64,000 nt of DNA. Source: Flaccisagitta enflata (Eukaryota; Chaetognatha; Sagittoidea; Aphragmophora). A program made the translations under genes and the position numbers. Shown here in pieces: positions 42,779 to 56,689 of the stretch. The notes under the pieces were generated by a model. The model saw nothing but the letters and a program-made list of their open reading frames with translations. It searched no databases and was not told where the DNA came from. The stretch is from positions 1,054,001 to 1,118,000 of the forward strand of contig OZ231127.1 of assembly GCA_965153355.1 (NCBI GenBank). The letters are read 5' to 3'. The stretch's first letter is position 1. Every line of letters starts with the position of its first letter.

Positions 42779-43124
42779 GTGACATCATCACTTTCATTTC
42801 CGGATCAGCAAAGGCTCAAGTAGGTTGGTCCATCCGTCCGTGGTTGAGTCAGGTGATCACAGAAGAAGGTATAAGAGGAAAAACTTCAATGATAGTCAAA
42901 AATGAATGTTGAAACATTGATGGTTGTATTGTTGTCACTGTTGTCGTTGTTGTATGTAATGAATTTCAGTGTTTTTACATTGTTGTTGTTTTTATTGTAG
43001 TAGTGGTTTTTTTTTCTTACTGATATGAATAAACGATACATTTGCAAGTAGCAACTTTAGTTTTCAAAATAACAACCTCTCCTTTTTCCCACCCAACTCA
43101 TCAACTCTTTCTACTCCTATTACA

Positions 43125-43400
43125 ACTCCTACTCCTAACTTTCAATCCCCCACCTACTCCTTCAACACCCAAAACTCCTTCAAGACTTACTACTCATCCC
43201 CCACCTACTCCTTCAACACCCAAAACTCCTTCAAGACTTACTACTCATGCAACACCTACTCTTCCTACAACTTCTACTCCTTTTACAACTCCTACTCCTA
43301 ACTTTCAATCCCCCACCTACTCCTTCAACACCCAAACCTCCTACAACAACTACAACTCATGCAAAACCTACTCTTCCTACAACTCCTAATCCTAATGCAT
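43125..43400. repeat. Minisatellite, about 60-bp unit
   Basis: Repeated CCCCCACCTACTCCTTCAAC and CCAAAACTCCTTCAAGACTT blocks with ACTCCTACTCCTAACTTTCA spacers. Confidence 0.8.
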
Positions 43401-43495
43401 CAACCACTCCTCTTACAAAACCTTCTCCTCCTCCTGTTACAACATCGTCTTCTACTACACCTCCCACTACTTTAATTTCACTCAAACATGTACTT

Positions 43496-43729
43496 CTTTT
43501 TAGTCACATGCAAGCGACTCAACAGCCTGCTTTGTCCGTCCATCTGTCCATCCATCAGTCTGTCTGTCGGTCACACTTTTACTTTTTTAATCAATTTTAT
43601 TCCTCAAAGTCATTTTAGGTCATTCAAGGGTATACTAAGGGTATACTAAGTCATACTAAGTCATTCTAAGTCATTCCAAGTCATTCTAAATGTATGTCTC
43701 ACACGCGACTTATAGATGTTGGCCTTGTT
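43496..43729 (+). repeat. Family B copy carrying an AGTCATTCTA minisatellite
   Basis: TTTTTAGTCACATGCAAGCG end, CCGTCCATCTGTCC tract, about nine AGTCATTCTA-type units, CACACGCGACTTATAGATG and GGCCTTGTT. Confidence 0.75.
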
Positions 43730-43889
43730 ACTAACAACTCCCAACACCTCTCCCACCCCTTTATAGGTCCACTTTCTCTACGACGCCATTTCCTGTTTAA
43801 AGGACAAGTTCTCTCTTCCCTCTTCCATTGCTTAGATACTCTCTCTTGGGCGTGCCCCTGCTTTCTACAACTGAAGACTCTACAACTGA

Positions 43890-44135
43890 GGGCGTATTTC
43901 TAGTGAAGATGAAAAACGTGTTTGTTCCTGTGAAACGCGTTTTCAGCGTGAACACAAGTATTTCAACTGTCCCATGAGGGAGTGAGCAAAGTAAGTGAAC
44001 AAGCCCTTGAATGGAGAAAAGCGAAGCGGAGTGCTGCGTTGGGAGTGAGTGGAGTGAGCGTTGCGAGCGAACAAACGTAGCGAGCAACCGAGTGGCCTGT
44101 TATAAACGCGATTGTCTCTGACTAGAAACACCACC
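43890..44135. mobile_element. Family E element
   Basis: GGGCGTATTTCTAGTGAAGA start and GACTAGAAACACCACC end; the interior has AACGCG words and GAGTGAGC units as in the 15.8-kb copy. Confidence 0.72.
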
Positions 44136-44139
44136 TGAC

Positions 44140-45390
44140 AAGTGGAAAAAAGTAGATGCCAATGGTCGATAGACGGTCCTCGGTCTCCCTGATAAGCTCA
44201 TGGGTCTGAACAAATAGAGAAATTTCAAACTTGATATTTTTTTCAGTTTTGACGTCTTTAGGAAAAGTCCAGATTTTGAGTGCCATGGATCAATAGTCAA
44301 ATGAGATACACCGGAAATTTGTCCCAAAAACCATGAGAAAAATAAAAAATGGTCACACAATGTACACACCAGGTTTGCCAACTATAACCACACTGCCCTA
44401 AAAAAGGGTCTTGGCATTTGTTAGTCTCTGAGTGACGTTTTCTTCACCATCTTTTTTGAAAATTCTTTTCATTTCTCTCCTCAGAGGCCTTTCAATGCTG
44501 AAGACTTTCTTTTTTCTTCTTTTTTCTTTTTTCATCACTTGCTTAACTTGTCACTCTTCATTTCCTCAGTTCATTCCAACTCTCCCCAGGAGTCTGGACT
44601 AACTCAAACGAGGCAGATATTCTCCCTAGACCATTTTATTTTCTAGTTCTTAAGTTTCTTGTTAGGTTACTTGTTATGTTCTTTGCCAGTTCTCTTGCTA
44701 GTTAGTTTCTATTTAATGCTAGGAGATTTTGTAAGTTTGCTTATAAGTAGTTTATAAGTAGTAATGACGGACTTTCCCCAGAAAACCTGAAACCTCTCAT
44801 GAGTCCATGTTCATCTCTGACTGTCAGCGTGAACTACAGAGTAACAGAATCACTTTCTCTCCCCTTTTACACCACCCGAGACAGTTGTGGATTTGGCAAT
44901 CAGGTTATCTATCAGATAAAAAAGGAAAACTTACAACGATCCTTCTTAAGACCTGTGACAATTCGAATATGAATTTGATTCGACAATGCTTACAGATGTT
45001 GCCGTGATACGAAGAAAGTCACTAACTCACTTGTGAAAAATGGTTCGAAGGCTGCGTTGCTCACGTCTTTTGGCATTTTCTCTGCTCGTAATGAGCCATC
45101 GTGGATCGATCGACCACCGCTAATCGCTTGTTGACTCATCTTATTTATTGTACTGATTACAATTTTCTTACTATTTAAAGCGCACATAAACTGTTGATCT
45201 GTATCAGGCGATTTCTTGCCATTGTTGCAATACTTTTAACCTTGTAACCTGCGAGGTTTTGTGCCTTTGTCGTTTTTATATTTCATGAATATAAATCCTT
45301 ACTACTATACAACATCATGAAAAATCGTGTAGATCTATTCTTTCACACAATGTTGAATCACTTTTTTCTCCTTTGATAATAAGTTATCAT
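44140..45390. other. Stretch without recognised genes
   Basis: AT-rich. Small direct repeats such as TAAGTAGTTTATAAGTAGTA near 44740. Nothing named. Confidence 0.5.
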
Positions 45391-45392
45391 CC

Positions 45393-45551
45393 AACAAGGC
45401 CGGATACACAGCAATCCAGTTGCGGACGGTTGGGCAGGAGCAGTGATGAGAAAACCGCTTGGAATTCAAAAATGTGACGGACGGACGGACCAACGGACTG
45501 ACCTATCGACCGACTTGGCAAGGTGTAGAGTCGCGTGTCCGCGACTAAAAA
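45393..45551 (-). repeat. Family B dispersed repeat
   Basis: AACAAGGCCGGATACACAGC head; GAGTCGCGTGTCCGCGACTA tail with a perfect 7-bp-arm hairpin. Confidence 0.88.
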
Positions 45552-45803
45552 CAACAAATTCATGTTTGTAAATGGCTAGGGGGATAGCTAGACAACAATA
45601 TGCTAAATTACATGACACTTAATCAACTGTAAACATCCCCTATAAAGGTTTTTTCCAACACAATGGTAGCAGTATAACTAATGATGTGAATTGTTAGTCT
45701 TGTAGATAACAAATCTGTAAAAGGGTTGAAAATTTTGCATTTTCAAAAACATACAACTTTAGATATACTAATTTTCAGGAGTCGCACGTTCTTGGTTTTT
45801 GTG

Positions 45804-45955
45804 TTTTTAGTCGCGGACACGCGACTCTACACCTTGCCATGTCGGTCAATAGGTCGGTCGGTAGGTCCGTCCGTCACATTTTTTAATTTTGAGCGGTTTT
45901 TGCGCCGCCCCTGCCAAACCGTCCGCGACTGGATTGCCGTGTATCCGGCCTTGTT
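45804..45955 (+). repeat. Family B dispersed repeat, opposite orientation
   Basis: Nearly the mirror of the 45393 copy about 250 bases away, forming a divergent pair. Confidence 0.88.
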
Positions 45956-45959
45956 CTAT

Positions 45960-46500
45960 TATCTTTGCAAATTTGTTATTTACAGTGAATACAAGTCAGG
46001 TGACAAAAAGTTGAAATCTTTATCTAAATACCACTCACTTCTACAAGAGTGTAAAATCTAATCAAAAGCAGATAGAGATTAGCAGATTTCACCACTGGCT
46101 AAATCACAAGAAACATGGTGTTTGCTTTTTTTATTTTTAGTATATTATTATATATCAACAATTTTTGAAAACAATAGCTAATATATCCAAAATTCACTAA
46201 ATATCAGAAAAATGGTAAGATTTTAAAATTTTTATGGCAATTGAGCTTGCTGATATGCAAAATATGTCAAAACCTAAAATGTTACATCACTTTTACTAAA
46301 AACAAGGGGAAAAAATTATCAATGATAAGAAATTGCTTAATTTTGCATGAAAGAGAAATTCTTCCTTAATTTTCACCATGTCGGAGTTGCAGTTAGACTT
46401 GGAGCTCTGGGGGGAGGAGGCTGAAAACGCACACAACCAAATTAACGCTTCTTATTCTTCTCTGAAAAAAAAAAGAATAGAAAAAAACTCTTTGGAGCCA
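45960..46500. other. AT-rich stretch without recognised genes
   Basis: No repeat or coding signal seen. Confidence 0.5.
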
Positions 46501-46535
46501 CTTCATTCAGTATTCAGTCGAGTCACTTGACAGTG

Positions 46536-47046
<511 letters not shown>

Positions 47047-47079
47047 ACAAACGCACACACAAGAGAGACAGAGACAAGG

Positions 47080-47240
47080 AAACACAGACAGACAGACAGG
47101 CCAACAACGTCAGAAACGGTGACAGTGACATAGACAAAGAGAAATCGAGACAGAGAGACAGACAGGCAGACAGAGAGACAGACCAACTATGTCAGTGCTT
47201 TTGACAGAGACAGAGACAGAGACAGACACAGACACAGTGT
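47080..47240. repeat. Degenerate (GACA)n region
   Basis: CAGACAGA and GAGACAGA words flanking the long GA array. Confidence 0.85.
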
Positions 47241-47426
47241 TTACTTGACGGAGCATGGTCCCTGGTCAACCTCATATGCCCCGCTTGCTCTTTGGAATTC
47301 TTTTTTCTTTTTAAAGAGATCTTTTTAAACAACTTGAAAAAAAAATCCCAAGTAATCAATTCAGAGCCTCCATTCGATTTACAAGATTGGAAGATTCGTC
47401 TGTGTCTAATGCAAATCCCTGAGTCA

Positions 47427-47676
47427 GGGCGCGTTACTAGTCACAGACAATCGCGTTTTTAACGGGCCACTTGGTAGATCACTACGTTCGTTCACACACT
47501 GCGCTTATTCTGTTCGCTCGCAGCACTCTGCTTCGCTACAATCACTTCACTCGCTTGCTCTATTCACAGGCTCGCTCACTCCTTTGTGGGACAGTGAAAT
47601 TCATGAATATGTGTTCACACTGAAAACGCGTTTCACAGGGAGAAACGCGTTTTTGGTCTTCACTAGAAACAGGCCC
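47427..47676. mobile_element. Family E element, reverse orientation
   Basis: GGGCGCGTTACTAGTCACAG start; TTCACTAGAAACAGGCCC end. It reads as the reverse complement of the other copies inside (AACGCGTTTCACAGG, GCTCGCTCACTCC). Confidence 0.75.
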
Positions 47677-47924
47677 TCACTCTCAGACGGTCTTCCATGG
47701 TTGAGATGCTTAGACTTTTTCCTTGATTGAGTGGAACTGAAAAAAGATTGAAATTTGGCCGATTTCAATTAGTTGCTGGTTCAAGCAGCCAGTTACAATT
47801 GAATCGACTTTTACGCATCCAGACTATGAGGTGTGAACTTTCTTTACATAGTACACTCTCGAACAGAACATGGATTTACCCCTTTATTAATGTTTGCTTG
47901 ATAAATATTCCGCAAATCCCAGAT

Positions 47925-48320
47925 CCCAGCCTGAAGACCCAAATCCCAGCCCCAAGACCCAAATCCCAGCCCTAAGACCCAAATCCCAGCAACAAGGTCC
48001 AAATCCAAACAAAGAGATCCAAATTTTTGCCTTGAAACCTTATCAAAAACCTCAAGGCCCCATTCCCCATCCAGGAAAATTGACCCAAATCCCTGGCCGC
48101 CCTACCCCACCAGGCCAATATCATGTCCTTTTCAAGCCTTAAGATCCATCTCTTAAACTATCTTCCAACTTCCAAGTTCGCTAACCAGACTCCAACCCTC
48201 GGAATTTACTCCTAATTTATCGAACCAAAATCATTTTAGACCAAAATTGGGCAAAATTATTACCTCAAACCCTCTAGCCAAGCTATCAAAAGGTCATTGG
48301 CCTATGTAAAGCTGCTGCCC
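47925..48320. mobile_element. Degenerate family A relic with a 15-bp minisatellite
   Basis: GACCCAAATCCCAGC units at 47930-48000, and the far end AAAGGTCATTGGCC..GCTGCTGCCC resembles the second subtype's right end. The flank at about 48342 has GGGTAATGGGTACCACTAAC. Confidence 0.6.
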
Positions 48321-48402
48321 TCATAGAAAAAAAACAAAACAGGGTAATGGGTACCACTAACCATCTATCGGAACCTGTTTCTCTTTTTATCTTTTCATCC
48401 CT

Positions 48403-48452
48403 TTGTTTTTTTTTTTTTTTTTTTTTTTTTTTTTGTTTGTTTTTTTTTTTTG
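48403..48452. repeat. Poly(T) tract
   Basis: About 47 bases, T with two or three G. Confidence 0.9.
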
Positions 48453-48459
48453 CTTTTTT

Positions 48460-49430
48460 GTTGTTGCAGCTAATGACGCCAAAAATAAATTGAGCTTCTT
48501 ATTCAACTTTTTTCTTTCTCTCTCTCTGTTTATCATGGATCGTGACGTCATTCGAGGCCAATTGTAGAAGAAATCTCCACAGATTGACAAGCAGAGAATA
48601 AAAACAGAGGAAGAATCAAATGGTATATTATGCACTTCTAATACTAAGCTATACACATGGCATGGTCTAATGTGGCATGTCACATCTAAAACTTAGCAGT
48701 ATGGTGTTGCATAGTATCAAAAATTGTGGCACAACATGTTCTGAAGTGGCATTGTACAGTAATTCTGGTGGTAGCATTGTGTAGCGAGGCATCATGAGGA
48801 GATTGTAAGTTATGGCTTGGTTGGATCTGATACTTTTATGGCATCAAAATTGGAACATATTTGACACTAAATGTTAACACCTTATGAGACACTGTCTTTT
48901 CATCCTCAAGAGCTAAAGTGAATTCATCACAGTCAAGCGACTTTGCTTTTTACAAGGCTACAGATCAAAATACAGAGAATGAACTAACCGTCACACATTT
49001 CTAATGGTATTCATTATCATCGAGACACTACATTTAAGAACTGGTAATAAGTAAGGGTAAGGGGTCAAGTAGGAGGTTGATGTAGGGTTGAGGATGGAGC
49101 TAGGGTTAGGTCTTAGGGGTTAGGGCTAGGGCTAGGGCTGTGGATAGGGGTGGTTTTGTTTTCATGTATTTTACCTCGAGTTTACCAAAATTACAGCTTT
49201 TCCCTCTAGGTATTTTCGGGCAAAAAGCAAAATTGCGGTTTTATTCGGTAAAAATCTCCCATTTGATTAACAGTGAAAAAATTTCCCCATCAAAAGCAGT
49301 CCAGTTATGAATAAAGTCGGTGTATTTCCAAATTGTGTTAAAAAAAGGAGAAAAACAAAGACAAAGAGACAATGACAATCTTAATAATCGCAAACGGATG
49401 AACAGTAGTGGTTACGCAAAAAACCGCTTG
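48460..49430. other. Stretch without recognised genes
   Basis: No coding signal. A short GGGCTA/GGTTAG cluster lies at 49097-49145. Confidence 0.5.
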
Positions 49431-49438
49431 CGATCAAA

Positions 49439-49548
49439 AACAAGGCCGGATACATGGCAATCCAGTCGCGGACGGTTGGGCAGGAGCAGTAACGCGTAAA
49501 CCGCTCGAAATTCAGAAATATTTCGGACGGACCAACCGCGACTAAAAA
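49439..49548 (-). repeat. Family B dispersed repeat, short copy
   Basis: AACAAGGCCGGATACATGGC head and CAACCGCGACTAAAAATG tail; the hairpin is half deleted. Confidence 0.8.
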
Positions 49549-49954
49549 TGTTACGGACTGATGGATACACAGACTGAAACAACAATCTTTAGAGTTGTGT
49601 GCATGCAACAAAAAAATTCATCATTCACATATTTCACTTTCTACGCTGGAAATATCCGCGTTTAGATGCTTACCTCAGCTGTTGAGTGTTGATGTTGAGA
49701 AATGTGATAATCTGACTTCCAATTTTTGTCCATCTTCCTTACGTTAAAAAGGAGAAATTCTTTGACACATTCATCATTTGTTTTTATCATTTGTGGTTAA
49801 GTTTTTTGTCTTCTATAAGTCATCAAAACCTAAATTGGGATGGAATGAAAAAGAAAACGCTAAACAACAAGGTCAATAGGTGCGCCGTGTAGATCATCAA
49901 ACGTTCGCGTTACGGACCAACCAACCGACGGACAGAAACCACCTAGAAATATTC

Positions 49955-50140
<186 letters not shown>

Positions 50141-50331
50141 ACAAACAATTGTAAGAAGAGAAAAGCAACCTGGAAAAAGTAGAAGAATGATCCACATTTC
50201 CCCCCCCCCCATGCAGAGAACACAAAACTCGTCTCATCCAGAATGCAAGTCAGTGGGGAATATGAATGGCATCCGGTCCATGAAAAAAATAGGGAAAGCT
50301 TCACGTTCAGTAGAGAAAAAAGAGAGATAAA

Positions 50332-50436
<105 letters not shown>

Positions 50437-50470
50437 GGGGGGGGGGAAGATGCGGTAATAGAAAGACATA

Positions 50471-51129
50471 CAGTGGACTACCGCATTTTCGTCACCTGAT
50501 TTTACGACATCTCGGATTTAACAGCCAAGTTTCTTTAGTCCCAAATTTCTACAGGCTTTTGTAATGTTAATTTTACTCAATTTAACAACACCTGATTTAA
50601 CATCCAAACCTGATTTAAAGTCGCTATTTTTAAGTCCCATGGATGACCTTAACCTGATTTAGTGACATAAACCACTTATTTGATAATTTTCTTTTAACTA
50701 AAATTTTGATTTTGATATCTAAAGGTCTTGATATACTTTAGTTTTTCTTTGTCTCTGATGATGATATGCAAAGTGAAAGTAAAAAATCTGGGAAAAATTA
50801 TTATCTATTGTAAGCTTGCACAGTAACAGCCCATGAAAATAAATTCAGGGTCAAACATAGACATTTTACAAAAATGATGCTATAACATAGACAAAGAGGT
50901 TTGTAATCAATAATTTTATACTAATACTAAAAGAGGCTATCTTATAGCTTATGTGATGGTTTGTAAGCCAGTTACACAAAAACTATAGTGAATACATATA
51001 CAAACATACAAAAGTATATTTCGAAATTGACTAAATGCATCTAAAATTATGAATTCGATTTAACAACACTCGGATTTAGCGACCAAAATTCCCCAGTCCC
51101 TTCAAGGTCGTTAAATAGGGTTCCCACTG
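50471..51129. mobile_element. pogo/Tigger-like MITE with TA duplication
   Basis: It begins CAGTGGACTACCGCATTTTC and ends GGTTCCCACTG, with TA on both sides (50469-50470, 51130-51131). Subterminal words ACGACATCTCGGATTTAAC and CACTCGGATTTAGCGACC occur in inverted relation. This style of end is known from Tigger/pogo elements. No transposase frame remains in 659 bp. Confidence 0.75.
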
Positions 51130-51265
51130 TAAGTGTAAATATTCAAAAACATGGAAACTTATGACTTCTTCACGAGCAAGTGAAAGATATTAGACTACAA
51201 TTCATATGTAAAAATGTGAGAAAGAATAAAAGGAAGACCAAAATGTGACCCGCAGATGCGTCCTC

Positions 51266-51268
<3 letters not shown>

Positions 51269-51329
<61 letters not shown>
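51269..51329. repeat. (GA)n microsatellite
   Basis: About 60 bases; followed by a family D-like tail (GACGGATGGACGGATGGACC, TCTTATAGAGATACGAGGAC) to 51465. Confidence 0.95.
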
Positions 51330-51331
<2 letters not shown>

Positions 51332-52029
51332 CTTGATTTTATGCGCAGTGCGCACTACCAAAAATCGCAACATACCTTTGGATGGACCGACGCGACGGAT
51401 GGACGGATGGACCAATGGACAGATGAACAGATAGCGCCTCTTATAGAGATACGAGGACGCTTCTTATAAATAGAAAGAGAAAGCAAATTCTAGAGAGGAA
51501 AGACTTATTCAAAAATCTAAGGCGGGTTGACAAACATGACATTTCCGCTGCAGAAAAGCATAAATTCCACAAAAAAAAGGGAAATGCCCCTGACAACCAA
51601 ATGCCGGAAAAAGAGATAAGAAATGACAGGGAAAACAAACCCTCAAAAATGAAACCTCGAAAAAAGAAAAAATAACAAAGGCAAAAAAAACCGAAACATA
51701 ATATGATAATAACTTCGTTCATGCAAAAAAAACAAAAAAAGAAAAATAGACACAGTAAGAAAGACAGTTTGTTGAGGAAAAAAAAATCAAACCCTTCTTT
51801 GACCTTAAAGGCGAATTGGTAAAAATTGACCGCTTCCACATCCCTAATAAGTAATATATGAGGAGAAAAATCAACGATTTTCAACCGCGCAGGGAAAAAA
51901 ATCAAAGGACCAAGGGATGGGAGAAGGAGATATAAATCCATGGTGAAAAAAAAAGAATGTGACTTTCAACTTACGAGTATCGAAGCATGACTGAAATAAG
52001 CAATCTGTCAACAGCCCACAACTTATCAC

Positions 52030-52389
52030 TTGGCGAGTGTAGCGAAGCAGAGGGCTGCGGTGCGAGTGAGTTGAGGGAGCAGTGCGAGTGTGCGGTGTGT
52101 GTGAGCAGAGTACACAGTGCGTGTGAGGGGAGTGAGCATTGCGAGTGAGGGGAGTGAGCAGTGTGAGTGAGCGGTGCAAGGGAACAGAGCGAACGGTGCT
52201 AGTGAGCCGAGTGAGCAGTGTGAGTAAGCCTAGTGAATGGTGCGTGTGAGAAGAGTACACAGTGCGCATTAGGAGAGTACACCATGCAAGTGGGCAGAGT
52301 GAGCAGTGCGAGTGAGTGGAGTGAGCAGAGTGAGTGAGCGACCGAGTCGCCTTTTATAAACGCGATTGACTACATGTAGAAACAAGCCC
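52030..52389. mobile_element. Family E element with amplified interior
   Basis: About 300 bases of GAGTGAGC/GTGCGAGTGAG units, longer than in other copies, then GACCGAGTCGCC..AACGCGATTGACTA and AGAAACAAGCCC. The left inverted end was not found. Confidence 0.6.
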
Positions 52390-52656
52390 AGAGAAAGAGA
52401 GACAAAAAAAGACACAAAAAAAAAAAACAAAAACAAAAAGAAAAGAAAAAGACAAAAAGAAAAAAAGACGAAAAAAAAAAAGAAAAAAAAAGAGAGGGAA
52501 TGAAAAACAGGAAGAAAAAAATACCAAAAAAATACAGTAAGATGAAAATAGAATGTTAAGTACAGTAAATTTACAGTGCAGTAAGAAAAAAGAGGAAAAA
52601 AGTGCAGTGACATAAAGATAGAAAGAACTAGGGATGAGGATGAAGACACAAGAAAG

Positions 52657-52683
52657 GAAAAAAAGAAAGAAAGAAAGAAAGAT

Positions 52684-52778
<95 letters not shown>

Positions 52779-52816
52779 GAGAAAGAAAGAACGAAAGAAA
52801 GAAAGAAAGAAAGAAA
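52657..52816. repeat. (GAAA)n microsatellite
   Basis: About 160 bases, followed by CAAA-rich sequence to 52920. Confidence 0.97.
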
Positions 52817-53167
52817 CACACACGCAAACCCAAAAAGCAAACAGACAAACAAACAAACAAAAAACAAAAAGGCAAACAAACAAACAAACAATCAAACAAA
52901 CATCAAACACACAAACAACCAAAAAAGAAAATTACAAACAGAAGAAAAAAATAACAGAAGTCAGAAGACGCATAAAAAAGAAAGAAACAGAAGATGAGAG
53001 AAAAGAAAAGGAGATAGGAAGGAGGCAAATGTCAAATAGATAGGCAAGAAAAGAGGAGGAAAAGAGATGTTCCACATGAGAGCGAATGCGCGACCCCTGC
53101 AAAGGACAAGGAGTCAATTGAGTCACGCTTGGACAGTTCTCGCGCGAAAAAAATAGTTGATAATATA

Positions 53168-53250
53168 AGTGCCGCGGGGTCACAATATCGCTGCGGACGG
53201 GTGGGTAAGGGCGTACAACCCCCCCCCCCCCCCACCCCATGCTCATTCAT
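53168..53250 (-). repeat. Family C head fragment
   Basis: CGCGGGGTCACAATATCGCT and GCGGACGGGTGGGTAAGG, then poly-C and the (CA)n array. Confidence 0.65.
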
Positions 53251-53252
53251 AG

Positions 53253-53255
<3 letters not shown>

Positions 53256-53317
<62 letters not shown>

Positions 53318-53372
53318 AACACAAACACAAACACAAACACAAACACAATTACAAATACAAACACACACACAA
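53256..53372. repeat. (CA)n then (CAAACA)n repeat
   Basis: About 55 bases of CA then hexamer variants. Confidence 0.96.
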
Positions 53373-53384
53373 GAAGCAGTGTCC

Positions 53385-53577
53385 ACGACTCAAAATAAGT
53401 GTTTTATTTACTCGCTTTGTTGGCTGGATGGTCGGTCAGTTGGTGACATTAAGCTATTTTAGCCTTTATGGGCGATTTTCGCACGACTGCTCCTGCCCAA
53501 ATGCTTGGTTAATCATTTTCCTCACAGCCGCTGCCCACCCGCACGCGACTTGGGCAGCCATTTATCCGGCCTTGTTT
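53385..53577 (+). repeat. Family B dispersed repeat
   Basis: GGTCGGTCAGTTGGTGAC core, CGACTGCTCCTGCCCAAATG, CTGCCCACCCGCACGCGACT and TATCCGGCCTTGTTTTG. Confidence 0.72.
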
Positions 53578-53709
53578 TGTTTAATCAAGCTCTACTACAC
53601 AAAACAAGGTAAATCACAAGTCCGCCGGTAAAAACAAGAAAGCATCAGTCCGCCGGTTACAAGAAAGCATGTGGGCAACAAGTGACTGTGGGGTTACAAC
53701 TCTCTCCTC

Positions 53710-53842
<133 letters not shown>

Positions 53843-53989
53843 AAAATGGCATATATGGTGACATGGCTTTTTGCCGCTTACTAATCCATCCACTCAAAAG
53901 GCGTCTCTAGAAGAGGGAAAAACAGAAAGACAGAGACAGAGAGAGAAGCAAACCCTAAGAATCAGGGAGACAGGAACAGAAGAGGAAGA

Positions 53990-54318
<329 letters not shown>

Positions 54319-54379
54319 ACCAGTGAGACAGAGAAAAAGAAACAAATGGAGGATCAAATAGCCTCTAAGACAGAGATGG

Positions 54380-54675
54380 AAAGAGAACCACAAAAGTTTA
54401 GACAGAGACAAAAGGCGAAAAAGTGAGGCAGAGACAGAGACAAAAGGCGAATTGGAGAGACAGAGACAAAAGAAGAGCCAGTGAGACAGAGACAAAAGGT
54501 GAACCAGTGAGACAGAGACCAAAGGCGAACAATTGAGAGAAAGACAGAGATAAAAGGAGAACCATTAAGGCAGAGACAGAGACAAAAGGAGAATTAGTGA
54601 GACAGAGAGAGAGAAACAAAAGGCGAACCAGAGACAGTCAAAAGAAGAACTAGTGAAACAGAGACAGGAGAACCA
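54380..54675. repeat. Minisatellite, degenerate GACAGAGACAAAAGGCGAAC units
   Basis: About ten copies of a 24-36-bp unit with CCAGTGA spacers. Confidence 0.8.
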
Positions 54676-54799
54676 AAGAGCCGGGATTTTAGTGGCTTCT
54701 GGATTTGATAGAGGCATTTATGGATATCGCAAACCCTTTTATCGGCAAATAAAACTCAAGACGAAAAAATAGAGTCTGGTTCCTTTTTGGCATGAAAAC

Positions 54800-54945
54800 G
54801 CCATCTTCTCATTGTCCTTTTATTCATTGTTCTATCTTCTCATTGTCCTTTATTCATTGTTCTATCTTCTCATTGTCCTTTATTCATTGTTCTATCTTCT
54901 CATTTTCCTTAATTCATTGTTCCATCTTCTCATTGTCTTTCTGTC
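54800..54945. repeat. Minisatellite, about 30-bp unit
   Basis: Five copies of TTCTCATTGTCCTTTATTCA followed by TTGTTCTATC. Confidence 0.92.
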
Positions 54946-55059
54946 ATTTTATTCCATTGTTTTTTCACCATATTCTTGACTATTTTTTTTTCCACCACCT
55001 TTTTTTGTTACTGCTTTCCCTGTCATTATGTCATGTAGGCCATCTAGGGCCTGAAAAAT

Positions 55060-55660
55060 AGACTGATAAAAAACACTGATAAAAGTATGAACAGATTAAC
55101 GATGCCCTTTGAAGAGATGCATGGACATGTCTTTAATTGACAAACCAATCAATATGTAACTAGGGCTAGCCTAGTGCACTCAAACTTCACTAATAGGGTG
55201 GCTTAAATCATGGTCTAATCCAGATCTCGTTTCCCACACAGGAGAAAAGTGACCATTTAAAAAAAAAAAAATGACTGTAAAACTTGGTGAGGTTCAGAAT
55301 AAGTTTACTAATGGCCACCACATCTTCTTTTCCAATGTAAAACAAAGGAAATGAGCAAATCATAACCAGATTTTAGAGTCATCATCTATGATAGAAATGG
55401 TCACATTTCTGCTGCGAGGGTGACGCCATTTGAGCTTGAACATGTTCAAAGTCACCCTTTCCACTAAAGCGCATGTCATAGGACTGAGCAAACTCATGCC
55501 TTAAAGTGAATCTCCCTAATTGCCAAAAAGGGAACAACTATGAAACCTCTCATGGGGCCTCAGATTCTATGCCTTAAAAGTGGTGTGCTCCAGCAGTGTG
55601 CCACTGCACCTAATTCATGTCTGTTTTATTCTTTCACCTTGTAGTCTTAGAAGTGAGATC
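55060..55660. other. Stretch without recognised genes
   Basis: No recognisable signal. Confidence 0.5.
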
Positions 55661-55669
55661 ATTTGAAGG

Positions 55670-56050
55670 TCACACGCCTTGGATCACCATGTTCTTCAGC
55701 ACTCACCTTGGATCACCATGTTCTTTGTCACACAGCTTGGATCACCATGATCTTTGTCACACACCTTTAATCACCATGTTCTTTGTCACACACCTTGGCT
55801 CATTATGTTCCTCTTCACACGCATTGGATCACCATATTCTTCATCACACGCCTTGGATCCCCATGTTTTTGTCAAAAAAACCCTGGATCACCTTAATCTT
55901 TGCTACATGCCTTGGAACAACATGATTTATGGCACATGCCTTGGATCACCATGTTCTTCATTACACACCTTGGATTACCATGTTCTTCGTCATACACCTC
56001 GGATCACCATGTTCTTTGTCATACAACTGGGATCACCATGTTCTTTGGCA
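55670..56050. repeat. Minisatellite, about 28-bp unit, about 13 copies
   Basis: CACCTTGGATCACCATGTTC followed by TTTGTCACA units. Confidence 0.93.
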
Positions 56051-56689
56051 GTAGCATCTCTTACATATAATGAGCACTGTGGTCATCTTGGACAGCAATT
56101 TAGAGCTCAGCCAAATGCCTTCTTCAATTTCTTTTAACGATTCACCAGTCCAATGTTACTTTCTGATAAGAGAAGATACCATCTTTCTTTTGGTAATTGA
56201 ATTGGAGATGAGGTAGCCTGTCAAAGGTTGTTAACCTAGACCAGGCAAGGAGCAAAATTAAGCAGGAACTGGTCATCCAAGGATTGCACGTGGTCAGTGG
56301 TATCTGTTGCCCTGCCTGGAAGGATCAAGAGAGGAAGTTAAGCAGCAAAGCTAAGTAGCAGCCCTAGGAGACTGAAAAGACTGATTTGAAGCCTGGAGAG
56401 CGCTGATACAACTTTCATTACTCATCACTCATCAGTAAAACAAAGCAATGAACAATCAGCACCACTTTAATAGCAGCATAAGCAGCGATGCAATAAGTAT
56501 TGGCTGTGAGAATCAGCGGGACTGGCACCTCCTTAGATTGTGACCTACATTTAACCCAATTGGAAATTGTCAATGTCAGCGCAGTGAATAAATGATCACC
56601 TCTGGAGATAAATGAGCAGAGAAACGGCCAAGAAACCAACGAAAGAACGCAAAGTCAAACAGCAAACAACGCCGACTAAATCCCACTTT

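Noticed and set aside
49097-49145. Interstitial telomere-like GGTTAG/GGGCTA cluster
   Set aside because: Only a few irregular copies, mixed between TTAGG-like and GGGCTA words; too short to call telomeric.
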